Shown here piece after piece: positions 9,556 to 19,700 of a stretch of 64,000 bases of DNA. Position numbers and translations under genes: made by a program. Below the pieces are notes generated by a model, which saw only the letters and a program-made list of their open reading frames with translations, ran no database searches and was not told the origin of the DNA. Position 1 is the first letter of the stretch, and every line of letters starts with the position of its first letter. The stretch is from Paraglaciecola marina (GTDB lineage Bacteria > Pseudomonadota > Gammaproteobacteria > Enterobacterales > Alteromonadaceae): positions 62,001-126,000 of the forward strand of contig NZ_SAIS01000007.1 of the NCBI RefSeq assembly GCF_004360155.1, given 5' to 3'.

Positions 9556-11550
9556 TTATGAAATGGGTAAGGAAATTTTGAATTGCGTTCCGACGTTGAT
9601 TTCACTTTCAACTTCAATTTTTCCATTGTGTTTTTCTACTATCACCGAATATGCCATGCTTAACCCTTGACCTGTGCCTTTCCCTACATCTTTTGTAGTA
9701 AAAAAAGGGTCAAAAATTCTGCTTTTCACTTTGCTTGTCATTCCTATTCCGTTATCACAGATTAATATTTCCATATTTTGATCTGCTTGGGTTACGTTAA
9801 TCTCAATAGTGCCTAACTCACCACTTTTTTGACCGTTCTTAGCTTCAATTGCATGAGCTGCATTGACTATACAATTGAGGATGACCTGATTAAATTCGTC
9901 TCTTAAACATTTTATTTTTGGGAGGTTTTCTGTGTAACTAGTGGTCAGTTCTGCGATATACCGCCATTCGCTTCTAGATACGGTGATAGTTGAATTAATT
10001 GCTTCAGCTATATCTACTAAGCTCATTTCACCTGGGCTTGAATGGGAAAATGACTTCATTGCCCCTACTATCTTTTTGACTCTTTCAAGGCCATCTATTG
10101 ATTGTGTTATTGCTAGAGGTATTTCTTCAATAACAAATTCCATATCGTTTTCTTTAAATAATGTATTTATCTCTGTTAGTTCACTTGATGAGATTTCAGA
10201 AGGTTCTTTGTCTAGAAAAGCTTGTGTTTTACGTAAGATTTTTAAACAGCTTTCAAAGGCTGTATTTAAGAACATAGTATTATCTGAAACATATTGTGCG
10301 GGTGTATTAATTTCATGTGCAATTCCAGCCGATAATTGCCCTATGGACTCTAACTTTTGTGACTGCCTTAATTGTTGCTCTAATTGAACTCTTTCCGTTA
10401 TATCTCTTACTACACAGTTAAAAATAGTATGATTTTTGGTTGTTAACAATATTTTGGAAAAATGAATCTCCACTGGGAAATAACTTCCATCTAGTTTAAT
10501 ACCATGTGTGACTAAGGTTTTTCCTAGTTGCTCTTTTAATTTCTCATGTAAAGAAGCTTCTTTTAAATCTTTAACTTTGTCTGTATCTATTAGGGTTTCA
10601 ATATTGTTGCCAATTATCGATTCTTTGGGGTAACCAAACATTAATGCCCCAGCAGAATTGATACTCTCAACTATGCCAGAGGATCTCATTGTCAATAATC
10701 CATCTGCCATATGTTCTAGTATGTCTTTTTCTCGAATGGCATTTTCTTCAAGTTTTTGCTCTGCTTGTTGTAACTTATCTTCAATTAATGCACAGAGGAT
10801 CGTAGTGGCAACAATAACAAATACGATACCAGCTATGGCCAATGAAAATGCTATAGCACTATCGCTCATCGATTGATGTTTTAAAGCAGTATGAGCATCA
10901 ATATGATAATTTGCAGCGGACATTGCAATATAATGCATGCCTGCAACGGCTGCCCCCATAGCAATTGAGCTTGGAATTTTAGCGATTAAGGTGTGTTTAA
11001 CATTGCTGTTAAACGCTTTAATTGAATAAATCGCTATCATGGCCAAAATGAAAGCAGTAGCAATGGAGGTTATAAAAAGTGATAGGTTGTAGCTCATAAT
11101 CGCATTCATTTTCATTGCCTCCATACCAGTGTAATGCATAGAGCCAATCGCTAGGGCTAGGTAGGCTGAACACAACAATATTGATAAAAAGGAAAACTTT
11201 TCTTCACTTAACCTACCAAGAGCAAGAAAAGTCCCAACCATAGGGGTGATTACAGATAGGATAGTGAGACCCATGTCGTATGACATGGGGATAGGAAGAA
11301 TGAAAGCCATCATGCCAGTAAAGTGCATGGCCCAAACACCTAAGCCAAACACTATACTTCCAAATATTTTCCACAGCAGTAGTGTTTTACTCGTTTGGGA
11401 CTGCCAAGCTCGCTCTAGAACCACTAAAAGAGCAAAGGCTGCAAAACTAGAAATTAAAAATGAAAGAATAACAACGAAGAAGTTATATTCTCCTTCTATG
11501 ACCTGAAGGTTTTCTAAAGAGGTGGTATTAAAGCGCCAAAATTCTAACAT
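9556..11550 (-). CDS. MHYT-PAS sensor histidine kinase
   Basis: A 664-residue hybrid of an integral membrane sensor and a histidine kinase. The N-terminal seven-helix MHYT domain shows all three signature motifs (MHFTGM, MHYTGM, MHYIAM), which are thought to bind metal and sense a small gas. A PAS domain at about 280-400 follows, then the dimerisation and phospho-acceptor helix (GIAHEINTPAQYV) and an ATPase domain with N box (NCIVNAAHAIE), DNGIGM and GKGTGQGLSMAYS. The His-Glu-Ile-Asn-Thr-Pro H-box is typical of kinases that work with separate receivers. It is the first gene of the operon with the REC-HDOD and REC-HD proteins, its likely partners. The ATG follows AAGGAAG by a good spacing. 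Confidence 0.92.
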   Translation of the reverse strand: MLEFWRFNTTSLENLQVIEGEYNFFVVILSFLISSFAAFALLVVLERAWQSQTSKTLLLWKIFGSIVFGLGVWAMHFTGMMAFILPIPMSYDMGLTILSVITPMVGTFLALGRLSEEKFSFLSILLCSAYLALAIGSMHYTGMEAMKMNAIMSYNLSLFITSIATAFILAMIAIYSIKAFNSNVKHTLIAKIPSSIAMGAAVAGMHYIAMSAANYHIDAHTALKHQSMSDSAIAFSLAIAGIVFVIVATTILCALIEDKLQQAEQKLEENAIREKDILEHMADGLLTMRSSGIVESINSAGALMFGYPKESIIGNNIETLIDTDKVKDLKEASLHEKLKEQLGKTLVTHGIKLDGSYFPVEIHFSKILLTTKNHTIFNCVVRDITERVQLEQQLRQSQKLESIGQLSAGIAHEINTPAQYVSDNTMFLNTAFESCLKILRKTQAFLDKEPSEISSSELTEINTLFKENDMEFVIEEIPLAITQSIDGLERVKKIVGAMKSFSHSSPGEMSLVDIAEAINSTITVSRSEWRYIAELTTSYTENLPKIKCLRDEFNQVILNCIVNAAHAIEAKNGQKSGELGTIEINVTQADQNMEILICDNGIGMTSKVKSRIFDPFFTTKDVGKGTGQGLSMAYSVIVEKHNGKIEVESEINVGTQFKISLPIS

Positions 11551-11654
11551 TGTAGCTTCCTTTTTTACTTGGTAATAGTATGACTATAATTTAGGTTTAT
11601 CTTTTTGATTTCCTAAAGAAATTGAAATGCAATCTATCACTTAATTTACCTTGT

Positions 11655-12713
11655 TTAAAACAGCACCTCGTATTCAGTTACGGAATAAAACTCTTCACCT
11701 GCCTTCAAAGTGGTGCTTGGGAATGCCGGTTTGTTGGGCGAATCGGCATAAAATTGGGTTTCAAAACATACACCATGTCTAGCTTGATATAAGGCCCCGT
11801 CTTTACCTTTTTTGTTATTTAGATGGTTGGCCGTGAATATTTGCATGCCAGGCATATTGGTATATACCTTCAAGGTAACGCATCCATTTTCAGTTTGAGC
11901 CTGTGCTGCATAAGTCGCAACCTTTGATTCAGGTGAGTAATAATCTAAACATAGGTTATGGTCTAAACCATTGCCAAACTGTATTTGCTCATTTGTTGTA
12001 GATAAAGGCTGCGCAATATTAGTTAATGGCCTGAAATCAAAAGGTGTGTTGTCTACTACAGCTATTTCTCCAGTCGGCACACCTTCGTTATCAATGGGGG
12101 TGTATTGGCTAGCTAATATTTGTATCTTGTGTTCTTTAATTGTCCCCTTGTTATGGCCATTTAAATTAAAATAACTATGGTTTGTGGGGTTAAATATTGT
12201 GCTTTGAGAACTGCTGGCAAAGTACTCTATTTTTAATCTATTGTGCTCTGTTAAGGTGTAGATCACTTTGACTTGAATATCTCCCGGAAATCCTTGGTCG
12301 CCATCTTCACTTCTCAGTTCTAACAGGATGGAAGGATTTTCAGAGTCAGATAAAACAGAACTAGCCCATATTTGTTTGCTAAAACCTTGGCTACCACCAT
12401 GTAAACAGTGGCCACCTAAATTGATATCAGTTTGATAATCAACACCTTCTAAAGTGAATTGTCCTTTAGCAATGCGGTTGGCATAGCGGCCAACTAATGC
12501 GCCGAAAGAGCTGTCATCGTGTAAATAGTCCTCAAGGGTATCGTAACCCAACACAATATCTGTTGTCGTTTCTTTTGAGGTAGGGACTAGCCAGCGCCTA
12601 ATAACACCACCCAAATTTAGAATGTCAAGGCTCACCCCTCGGCTATTGCTTAAGGTGTACTGAGTAATGGCTTTGCCGTTTTCCATGGTTCCGAAAAGAG
12701 TTTGTTTAATCAT
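11655..12713 (-). CDS. galM: Aldose 1-epimerase (galactose mutarotase)
   Basis: A 352-residue enzyme that interconverts the alpha and beta anomers of galactose and related aldoses in the cytoplasm. Family landmarks are [12 protein letters not shown] near residue 75, the catalytic His in [20 protein letters not shown], and the C-terminal [12 protein letters not shown] with the catalytic Glu. The length is normal. Its ATG overlaps the glpK stop codon (ATGA), so the two are translationally coupled. This pairing is unusual because the other Leloir genes (galK, galT) are not here. Confidence 0.92.
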   Translation of the reverse strand: MIKQTLFGTMENGKAITQYTLSNSRGVSLDILNLGGVIRRWLVPTSKETTTDIVLGYDTLEDYLHDDSSFGALVGRYANRIAKGQFTLEGVDYQTDINLGGHCLHGGSQGFSKQIWASSVLSDSENPSILLELRSEDGDQGFPGDIQVKVIYTLTEHNRLKIEYFASSSQSTIFNPTNHSYFNLNGHNKGTIKEHKIQILASQYTPIDNEGVPTGEIAVVDNTPFDFRPLTNIAQPLSTTNEQIQFGNGLDHNLCLDYYSPESKVATYAAQAQTENGCVTLKVYTNMPGMQIFTANHLNNKKGKDGALYQARHGVCFETQFYADSPNKPAFPSTTLKAGEEFYSVTEYEVLF

Positions 12714-14203
12714 GCAATAAATCCTAAGGTACTTTGAATGGCGCTAGACCACCCTTTGAGTAATGTTTGTCTTAATTTTTGAGTCATATCTGATTCAAAA
12801 TGAGCTTCAATTTGGTTCATTGATATTAGCTCATCTTTTGATTGATAAATTCCAGCTTGTAATCCAGCCAAATAAGCAGCACCTAAGGCTGTGGTTTCCA
12901 TTATTTTTGGCCGTTCTACTTCAATATTTAATATTCCAGCTAGAAATTGGCAGACCCAATTATTAGCGACCATACCGCCGTCTACCCTTAAAAGTGTTGG
13001 TTTTACTCCATCTTCACTCATTGCTTTAAATAAGTCGAAGGTTTGTAAACAAACTGACTCTAAGGCAGCCCTAACTAAATGTGCGCTAGTGGTTCCGCGG
13101 CTGAGTCCGTAAATAGCCCCTCTGGCATCGGGCTCCCAGTAAGGTGCGCCTAAACCTGCGAAAGCTGGAACTAAAAAAACACCATGATCGTCAGCAATGC
13201 TATGTGCTAGTTGTTCTGTTTCAGAAGCACATTGAATTAGATGTAAACCATCACGCAACCATTGAATGGCAGCGCCTGCTACAAAAATTGACCCTTCTAA
13301 AGCATAATGAGTTTGACCTTTTATGGTGTAGGCCACAGTAGTCAGTAATTTATTTTTAGATTTTAAAACTTTTTCGCCAGTATTTAGCATCACAAAACAG
13401 CCCGTACCATAGGTACTTTTTATTGCCCCTTTTTGAAAACAACACTGGCCTATGCTTGCAGCATGTTGGTCACCAGCGACACCCAAAATAGGAAGGCTGT
13501 TTCCTAGTGTTTTGGCGCAGGTTTCTCCGAAGTGATCGGTGCATTCTTTTACAATTGGCAACAGTGACTGTGGTACACGAAATAACTCGAGTAAGTCTTG
13601 GTCCCATGCAAGGTCGTGGATGTTGAACAGGTTGGTACGGCTCGCGTTGGTTACGTCAGTGGCATGGACTTTACCTGCAGTTAAGCGCCAAATCAGAAAA
13701 CTATCTATTGTGCCAAAGGCTAACTCACCGGCTTCAGCTTTATTTCTTGCGCCATCTACCTTGTCTAAAATCCAAGATACTTTTGTGGCTGAAAAATAAG
13801 GATCTAGTAATAAGCCAGTGCGGCTTTGAACCAAATCCAAATGTCCTGCATCTCTTAACGTTTTGCATTGGCGGGCGGTGCGTCTGTCTTGCCATACTAT
13901 GGCGTTATAGATTGGAATCCCCGTTTTTTTATCCCAAACAATTGTGGTTTCCCTTTGGTTGGTGATACCAATAGCGATAACTTCAGCGCCCTTATTTTGG
14001 GCTTCGCTCAAGGCTTGTTTACATACTTTAAGGGTAGATGACCATATATCTTCTGGGTCATGCTCAACCCAGCCATCATTTGGGTAATGTTGCTCAAACT
14101 CTAGCTGGGCAAGGGCTACTATTTGTGAGTCTGGGCTAAATACTATCGCCCTTGAAGAGGTTGTCCCTTGGTCTATAGATAAAATACAATTTTTAATGGA
14201 CAT
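12710..14203 (-). CDS. glpK: Glycerol kinase
   Basis: A 497-residue FGGY-family kinase that phosphorylates glycerol to glycerol 3-phosphate with ATP. The N-terminal [11 protein letters not shown] phosphate loop, [11 protein letters not shown], the NQRETT and WQDRRTA substrate segments, [13 protein letters not shown] and the C-terminal DGGMVANNW are all typical of GlpK. A TTG at 14218 would lengthen the frame by five residues; I chose the ATG at 14203 because [17 protein letters not shown] is the normal N-terminus. No glpF facilitator or glpD is adjacent; galM follows with a 4-base overlap. It is divergent from mraZ, so its promoter must lie in the first part of the 399-base gap. Confidence 0.95.
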   Translation of the reverse strand: MSIKNCILSIDQGTTSSRAIVFSPDSQIVALAQLEFEQHYPNDGWVEHDPEDIWSSTLKVCKQALSEAQNKGAEVIAIGITNQRETTIVWDKKTGIPIYNAIVWQDRRTARQCKTLRDAGHLDLVQSRTGLLLDPYFSATKVSWILDKVDGARNKAEAGELAFGTIDSFLIWRLTAGKVHATDVTNASRTNLFNIHDLAWDQDLLELFRVPQSLLPIVKECTDHFGETCAKTLGNSLPILGVAGDQHAASIGQCCFQKGAIKSTYGTGCFVMLNTGEKVLKSKNKLLTTVAYTIKGQTHYALEGSIFVAGAAIQWLRDGLHLIQCASETEQLAHSIADDHGVFLVPAFAGLGAPYWEPDARGAIYGLSRGTTSAHLVRAALESVCLQTFDLFKAMSEDGVKPTLLRVDGGMVANNWVCQFLAGILNIEVERPKIMETTALGAAYLAGLQAGIYQSKDELISMNQIEAHFESDMTQKLRQTLLKGWSSAIQSTLGFIA

Positions 14204-14447
14204 AAATAACAGGCTCAAATGTAAATTTTAGTTATTGTAGTTGGTATTATTTCTAACGCTAAACTCCGACCCTGCTTAAATCTAGTCATTACTAATTTTA
14301 GAAGTATTACCTGAAGATAAGCCTTTATGCTTATTTTAAGTGTCGCTAATTCCTACCACCCATTATATTTCTCCCGCTATATCAAACACTTCGGCAAGTC
14401 CAATAAATTCAAGGGCTGGCAACCTCTGAAATTGATGGTTTTAGTCC

Positions 14448-14477
14448 TTGACATGATGGACGGGTGGTACATAAACT
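14448..14477 (+). promoter_or_regulatory. Predicted sigma-70 promoter of mraZ/dcw
   Basis: A perfect -35 TTGACA (14448-14453) is followed after 18 bases by TAAACT as the best -10 match. It lies just upstream of the MraZ boxes and 126 bases before the mraZ start, where the main dcw promoter is expected. Confidence 0.55.
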
Positions 14478-14484
14478 GTGTAAT

Positions 14485-14518
14485 GTGGGTAATAGTGGCA
14501 CAAAGTGGATCAAAATGG
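14485..14518 (+). promoter_or_regulatory. MraZ-type operator: 10-bp-phased GTGG boxes
   Basis: GTGG starts at 14485, 14495 and 14505, with a degenerate ATGG at 14515: four boxes spaced exactly 10 bases. A further GTGG lies at 14464. In E. coli MraZ binds TGGG-type direct repeats with 5-base spacers ahead of its own gene, so this is the expected autoregulatory site. It sits just downstream of the predicted -10, which fits repression. Confidence 0.7.
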
Positions 14519-14602
14519 TCTAGAAACAACAGAATTCTTATGAATGTGTTGATAGTCACTTGCACCGATTAATTTTCGATAGATAAAAACAAAGGTTAGA
14601 CA

Positions 14603-15061
14603 ATGTTTCGCGGCGCCAGTGCAATCAATCTAGATATAAAAGGACGTGTAACGATACCCACAAAGTATCGCCAGTCTTTGCTGGATGATTGTCAGGGGCA
14701 ACTAGTATGCACTATCGATACCCAACAGCCATGTTTATTACTTTACCCCCTTCCAGAGTGGGAAGAAATCGAACTTAAGTTAAGTCGCTTGTCTAGTATG
14801 AATCCCCATGAACGCCGCATGCAACGTATGCTACTTGGTAATGCAAGTGAAGGTGACATGGACAAAAACGGTCGATTTTTGCTGAATGCGCCATTAAGGC
14901 AGCATGCAAAATTAGATAAACAAATTATGTTAGTTGGACAATTTAATAAATTCGAAATTTGGGACGCTGAGGTGTGGCAACAACAAATCACATTAGATGT
15001 TGCTACCGAACAAGAAGGTAATTTTGAACTAACTGAACGACTACAGGATTTTTCTCTTTAA
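14603..15061 (+). CDS. mraZ: Transcriptional regulator MraZ
   Basis: A 152-residue DNA-binding protein with two AbrB-like halves ([13 protein letters not shown] near 10 and [13 protein letters not shown] near 90). MraZ forms ring-shaped multimers that bind the repeats upstream of mraZ and repress the dcw cluster. The [11 protein letters not shown] start is the normal family N-terminus. The stop codon shares its last base with the rsmH ATG (TAATG), so the two are coupled. Confidence 0.97.
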   Translation: MFRGASAINLDIKGRVTIPTKYRQSLLDDCQGQLVCTIDTQQPCLLLYPLPEWEEIELKLSRLSSMNPHERRMQRMLLGNASEGDMDKNGRFLLNAPLRQHAKLDKQIMLVGQFNKFEIWDAEVWQQQITLDVATEQEGNFELTERLQDFSL

Positions 15062-15996
15062 TGGATAATGACTTCTCCCATCTATCAGTTCTCCTGAACG
15101 AATCTATCGATGGTTTGGCTATCCAACCTGACGGCATCTATTTGGATGCCACATTTGGTCGTGGTGGACATTCACGACAAATTCTTGCTGCACTATCCGA
15201 TAAAGGTCGCTTGATCGCTATTGACCGTGACCTAACTGCTATTGAAGCGGCTAAGCAATTTGCAGACGACCCTAGATTTTCTATTCATCACAGTGCGTTT
15301 TCTGAATTACAAGAGGTAGCAGAAGAGTTAGGCCTAGTAGGTAAAATAAACGGTATTTTGATGGACTTAGGGGTGTCTTCTCCCCAGTTAGATGATGCTG
15401 AACGCGGCTTTAGTTTTATGCGTAAAGGCCCTCTTGATATGCGCATGGATACCAGTAAAGGTATGAGTGCTGCACAGTGGCTAGCTATAGCAGATGAGCA
15501 AGATATTACCCAAGTCATAAAAGAGTTTGGTGAAGAAAAGTTTGGTAAACGCATAGCCCATGCCATTGTGAATACCCGTGCCGTCACGCCTATCACTGAT
15601 ACAGCTCAATTGGCAGAAATTATCGATGAAGCTGTACCTGTCAAAGACAAATTTAAACATCCTGCGACCCGTGCGTTTCAAGGTATCCGTATTTATGTAA
15701 ACAGTGAGTTGGATGAAATTAAAACCGGCCTTAAAGCTGCTCTGACTACTTTAGCGCCCAAGGGCAGGTTAGCCGTTATTAGCTTTCATTCATTAGAAGA
15801 TAGATTAGTTAAGCGTTTTATGCGGGAGCAAAGCCGAGGCTTAAATGTACCCCATGGTATGCCGATAATGCAGTCTGAAATAGACGCATCTAAAGCCATG
15901 AAAACCATTGGTAAAGCAACTAAACCTTCCCCTCAAGAATTGGGGGGTAATGTTAGAGCTAGGAGCTCAGTGTTAAGGGTGGCTGAAAAATTATGA
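15061..15996 (+). CDS. rsmH: 16S rRNA (cytosine(1402)-N(4))-methyltransferase
   Basis: A 311-residue S-adenosylmethionine-dependent enzyme that methylates N4 of C1402 in the ribosomal P site. It opens with [13 protein letters not shown] and the [11 protein letters not shown] cofactor loop, and carries [33 protein letters not shown] and [14 protein letters not shown], all hallmark RsmH (MraW) motifs. Full length. It overlaps mraZ by one base and ftsL by four. Confidence 0.97.
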   Translation: MDNDFSHLSVLLNESIDGLAIQPDGIYLDATFGRGGHSRQILAALSDKGRLIAIDRDLTAIEAAKQFADDPRFSIHHSAFSELQEVAEELGLVGKINGILMDLGVSSPQLDDAERGFSFMRKGPLDMRMDTSKGMSAAQWLAIADEQDITQVIKEFGEEKFGKRIAHAIVNTRAVTPITDTAQLAEIIDEAVPVKDKFKHPATRAFQGIRIYVNSELDEIKTGLKAALTTLAPKGRLAVISFHSLEDRLVKRFMREQSRGLNVPHGMPIMQSEIDASKAMKTIGKATKPSPQELGGNVRARSSVLRVAEKL

Positions 15997-16313
15997 CCAG
16001 TGCCAAAACAAACTTTAATCTCCTTAGTTTTGTTGTTGCTGATTTAGCCCGCCATCCAGTGCGGGTTTTGTTGTTTCTAGCGGTGATGGTTAGCGCTGCC
16101 TTAGTTATCCTGAGCGCCCACCATAATAGGCAGATGTCTATTGCCATTGAGCGTCTGATGCAAGAGAAAGATCAATTAGATGTTGAGTGGCGTCACTTGG
16201 TATTAGAACAGAGTGCTTTAACTGAACATAACCGCATTGAAGCCTTGGTTAAAAAGCAATTGAATATGCATCGTCCAAAGCCTAGTCAAGAAGTGGTGGT
16301 GAGGATCAAATGA
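15993..16313 (+). CDS. ftsL: Cell division protein FtsL
   Basis: A 106-residue single-pass membrane protein: cytoplasmic N-terminus, a helix at about 25-42 ([20 protein letters not shown]), then a periplasmic leucine-zipper-like coiled coil ([20 protein letters not shown]). FtsL forms the FtsQLB complex that activates septal synthesis by FtsW-FtsI. Sequence is poorly conserved in this family; the identification rests on topology, length and position between rsmH and ftsI, with 4-base overlaps on both sides. Confidence 0.93.
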   Translation: MTSAKTNFNLLSFVVADLARHPVRVLLFLAVMVSAALVILSAHHNRQMSIAIERLMQEKDQLDVEWRHLVLEQSALTEHNRIEALVKKQLNMHRPKPSQEVVVRIK

Positions 16314-18151
16314 GTCGAGCTAAAGCCAACACCCGTAACAATAAAAAAGCTAATCAGGCTAAGATAAACGCTATGCCAGCTCTGCTGCATTGGCGTTATA
16401 TGGTAGTGCTCGGGGCTATTTTATTGGTGTTTGTTGGTTTGAGTGCGAGAGCCGTTTATATTCAAGTAGTATCTCCCGATTTATTGATTAAACGGGGCGA
16501 TAACCGCACCCTACGTACCAAAGATAACCCATTACATAGAGGTTTGATCACCGATAGAAATGGTCAGCAATTAGCTGTGAGTGTGCCTGTTAGAGCCATT
16601 TGGGCCGATCCTAAAGCAATTCATGACGCTCAACTTGAGGCTCAAAAAGAAGCTGAAGATGATCCAGAGTTTGACTTAAATGGCTTCAACAAAAAACAAG
16701 CTAAACGCTGGCAAGCACTTGCTGACGTATTAGGGCAAGATGTTGATTCATTAAAAAGTAAGATTGACGACCCCAGTAAACGTTTTGTTTATATGCAGCG
16801 TCAAGTGTCACCAGCAATGGCTGATTATGTTGACCAACTACAGATAACCGGTGTGTATTTACGTGACGAGTCTAGACGTTATTACCCAAGCGGTGAAGTA
16901 TCAGCTCATGTGGTGGGCTTTACTAACGTAGACGACACTGGCATTGAAGGTGTAGAAAAACTATATGACAAATGGCTAGCGGGTTCTCGCGGAAGTCGTA
17001 AAATTCGCCGAGATGGCAAAGGTCGTATGGTTGAGTTGATTGAATTTAAAGAGGGCGAAGCCGCTCAAGATATCCAATTAACAATAGACCAACGGATTCA
17101 AGCTATTACCTACAAAGAGCTGAAACAAGCGGTTCAATATTACAAAGCGACTTCAGGCTCGGCTGTGGTGATTGATGTCAACACAGGAGAAATTTTAGCT
17201 TTAGTTAATAGTCCTTCATTTAATCCTAATAATCGTTTTGGAGTATCAGCACATCGTATTCGAAATCGAGCTGTAACAGATGCTTACGAGCCTGGTTCAT
17301 CAATCAAACCTTTGGCTGTACTTAGCGCCTTAGAGTTCGGTGCGGTTGAAGCTGATTCTATGATAGATACTTCGCCTGGTTGGATGCATTTAGGGGGCAA
17401 TATTGTTAGGGATGCACGTAATTATGGTGAAATTAATCTAACAGATATCATTCGAAAATCTAGCAATATGGGAACCTCCAAATTAGCACTATCTGTGCCC
17501 AAGGAGTTCTTATTAGATACCTATTACAATGTTGGGTTAATGAGTGATAGCGGTGCTAACTTACTGGGTGAGAGTAACGGTATATTTAATGAAAGGAACC
17601 GTTGGTCTGACTTTGAATTATCTACACTATCTTTCGGTTATGGTATTTCAGTTACCGCATTACAGTTAGCTAGAATGTATAGCATTTTGGGTGATGGCGG
17701 CATCAAGCGCCCATTGAGCATAGTGAAAACAGATACGCCTGTTGACTCTGAGCGAGTCTTAAGCGAGCACGCCACTAAGCAAGTTTTACACATGATGGAA
17801 AGCGTGATTCAAAAAGGCGGTTCAGCTGAAAAAGCACGAGTACCAGGTTACCGTGTTGCAGGTAAAACAGGTACCAGCCGTAAAGCTGTGAGCAATGGTT
17901 ATGGAGAAGAGTACGTTAATATTTTTGCTGGTGTCGCACCTGTATCTAACCCGCAATTGGCTGTAGTGATTTTAATTAACGAACCTAAGGGTGAATTATA
18001 TTATGCCGGACACACAGCTGCCCCTGTTTTTTCTAAGGTGATGGCTGCTAGTTTACAAATGTTGAATGTTCCCCCAGATAACAAAAGTGTGCCTTCTTTG
18101 ACTGTTGCATCTCAAGGCCAAAGTGCCATGGAGGCCGTTAATGAAGGCTGA
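16310..18151 (+). CDS. ftsI: Septal peptidoglycan transpeptidase FtsI (PBP3)
   Basis: A 613-residue monofunctional class B penicillin-binding protein that cross-links septal peptidoglycan with FtsW. A short basic cytoplasmic tail and one membrane helix (about 28-47) come first, then the pedestal domain with RGLITDRNGQ and RRYYPSGEV, then the transpeptidase domain with the three catalytic motifs: SSIK with Ser330, SSN (RKSSNMG) and KTGT with Lys519. The length is near that of E. coli PBP3. The ATG overlaps the ftsL stop by four bases. Confidence 0.97.
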   Translation: MSRAKANTRNNKKANQAKINAMPALLHWRYMVVLGAILLVFVGLSARAVYIQVVSPDLLIKRGDNRTLRTKDNPLHRGLITDRNGQQLAVSVPVRAIWADPKAIHDAQLEAQKEAEDDPEFDLNGFNKKQAKRWQALADVLGQDVDSLKSKIDDPSKRFVYMQRQVSPAMADYVDQLQITGVYLRDESRRYYPSGEVSAHVVGFTNVDDTGIEGVEKLYDKWLAGSRGSRKIRRDGKGRMVELIEFKEGEAAQDIQLTIDQRIQAITYKELKQAVQYYKATSGSAVVIDVNTGEILALVNSPSFNPNNRFGVSAHRIRNRAVTDAYEPGSSIKPLAVLSALEFGAVEADSMIDTSPGWMHLGGNIVRDARNYGEINLTDIIRKSSNMGTSKLALSVPKEFLLDTYYNVGLMSDSGANLLGESNGIFNERNRWSDFELSTLSFGYGISVTALQLARMYSILGDGGIKRPLSIVKTDTPVDSERVLSEHATKQVLHMMESVIQKGGSAEKARVPGYRVAGKTGTSRKAVSNGYGEEYVNIFAGVAPVSNPQLAVVILINEPKGELYYAGHTAAPVFSKVMAASLQMLNVPPDNKSVPSLTVASQGQSAMEAVNEG

Positions 18152-19700
18152 TATGGTAAGTATTGATACGCAATTTCATACAGCTTTTGATCAAAGTATT
18201 AAGCCTCTATTGGCTAACTTTGGTATTGACGCACCAGATCTATGGGTAGGTGAATTAGTATTAGATAGCCGTAAAGTCGAGGTACATAAGGCTTTTGTTG
18301 CAGTTAAAGGTTATACCCAAGACGGACGTGACTTTATTCCTCAAGCAATTAGTTTAGGCACTAAAGTGATTTTGGCTCACTGTGAAAATCAAGCCATGCA
18401 TGGCCATATCGAAATGCGTGAGCAAACTGTCATAGTGTCGTTCTATCAATTGTCAGAAAAGTTATCTGAAGTGGCAGCATGTTTCTATCAATACCCTGCA
18501 AATTCCATGTCTGTCATTGCTGTAACAGGTACCAATGGTAAAACGTCGACAGTACAACTTATTAATCAATTGGCTGACCTAATGGGCGAACGCAGCGCAT
18601 CCATTGGTACTTTAGGGGCGGGTGTTTATAAAAGTTCATTACAAAATGAACTTAAGACAACAGCTAATACAACCCCAGATGCGATTAGTATGCAGAGTCT
18701 GTTGGCAGGATTCGTAGGTGATGGCGTATCACAAGTTGCCTTAGAAGCATCATCACATGCCCTAGTACAGCATCGTATCTGTGCCATTAAAACTGACATA
18801 GCTATCTTTACTAATTTAAGCCGAGATCACCTTGATTATCATGGTTCTATGTCTGAGTACGCTGCGGCGAAAAGAGTTTTGTTATCACAACCACAGCTGC
18901 GATATGCCGTGGTTAATATGAACGACCCTGAACATAAAAATTGGTTGTCAGAAGTTGCTACTGATGTTTCAGTCGTCCTGTTTGGACAAAACGTTAATGC
19001 TGCATCTATCCCTGAAGGGTATCAATACTGCGTCGCAAATAATTTAAGTTTTACCTCTGGTGGTATTCGCATGACAGTGTATTCCTCATGGGGTAACTGT
19101 GAACTACGTTTATCCCTATTAGGGGAATTCAATGTATCAAATGTATTAGCAGCAATTTGTAGTCAGTTATGTTTGGGTAAAAGCATGAAACAGATCGCTT
19201 ACCTAGCTCAAAAGATAAAACCCGTTGCAGGCAGAATGGAAGTCTATAGCCGAGTAGGTAAAGCCAGCATAGTCGTTGATTACGCCCATAGCCCAGACGC
19301 ACTTGAAAAAGCCTTGATTGCATCTAGACAACATTGTAAAGGCAGGCTTTGGTGTGTATTTGGTGCGGGTGGAGACAGAGATACGGGTAAGCGGCCTTTA
19401 ATGGGAAAAATAGCTGAGACCTTAGCAGATCAGGTGATTTTAACTGATGACAACGTACGCAGCGAAAATCCAGAGCAGATCATCAACGATATTTTAGCTG
19501 GGTGCGTTAATCCTCAAAATATCTTAGTGGAGCATGATCGCAAAACCGCTATTCAAAAAGCATATTCCCATACCTCCAGTGATGACATGGTTTTAGTGGC
19601 AGGTAAGGGCCATGAGAATTATCAAGTGATTGGCAATAACACAGTACCTTACGATGAGCGGTATTTCGTTTCACAATTTCAGAAAGGCAAAATAATATGA
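18141..19700 (+). CDS. murE: UDP-MurNAc-tripeptide synthetase MurE
   Basis: A 519-residue ATP-dependent ligase that adds the third stem-peptide residue (meso-diaminopimelate in Gram-negatives) to UDP-MurNAc-L-Ala-D-Glu. Visible are the ATP loop TGTNGKTS, the HRICAIKTDIAIFTNLSRDHLDYHG-type central region (only part quoted), and DYAHSPDALE. The segment DDNVRSENP resembles the DNPRxE motif that selects diaminopimelate. The longest frame starts with a TTG at 18105 inside ftsI; I chose the ATG at 18141, which has GGAGG six bases upstream and overlaps ftsI by 11 bases. Confidence 0.96.
   Translation: MKADMVSIDTQFHTAFDQSIKPLLANFGIDAPDLWVGELVLDSRKVEVHKAFVAVKGYTQDGRDFIPQAISLGTKVILAHCENQAMHGHIEMREQTVIVSFYQLSEKLSEVAACFYQYPANSMSVIAVTGTNGKTSTVQLINQLADLMGERSASIGTLGAGVYKSSLQNELKTTANTTPDAISMQSLLAGFVGDGVSQVALEASSHALVQHRICAIKTDIAIFTNLSRDHLDYHGSMSEYAAAKRVLLSQPQLRYAVVNMNDPEHKNWLSEVATDVSVVLFGQNVNAASIPEGYQYCVANNLSFTSGGIRMTVYSSWGNCELRLSLLGEFNVSNVLAAICSQLCLGKSMKQIAYLAQKIKPVAGRMEVYSRVGKASIVVDYAHSPDALEKALIASRQHCKGRLWCVFGAGGDRDTGKRPLMGKIAETLADQVILTDDNVRSENPEQIINDILAGCVNPQNILVEHDRKTAIQKAYSHTSSDDMVLVAGKGHENYQVIGNNTVPYDERYFVSQFQKGKII

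Larger units (their letters stand above)
14204..14602. other. Divergent intergenic region glpK / mraZ
   Basis: About 400 bases with no credible gene. The right half holds the mraZ promoter and GTGG operator boxes listed separately. The left half must contain the glpK promoter, but I see no clear -35/-10 pair. A frame at 14327-14572 covers the promoter and operator and has no recognisable product. Confidence 0.6.

Noticed and set aside
9941-10387. 148-codon plus-strand frame inside the histidine kinase gene
   Set aside because: It lies wholly antisense to a well-supported kinase coding region and gives no recognisable protein.
14327-14572. 81-codon frame between glpK and mraZ
   Set aside because: It covers the predicted mraZ promoter and MraZ boxes, has no ribosome-binding site and its product resembles nothing known.
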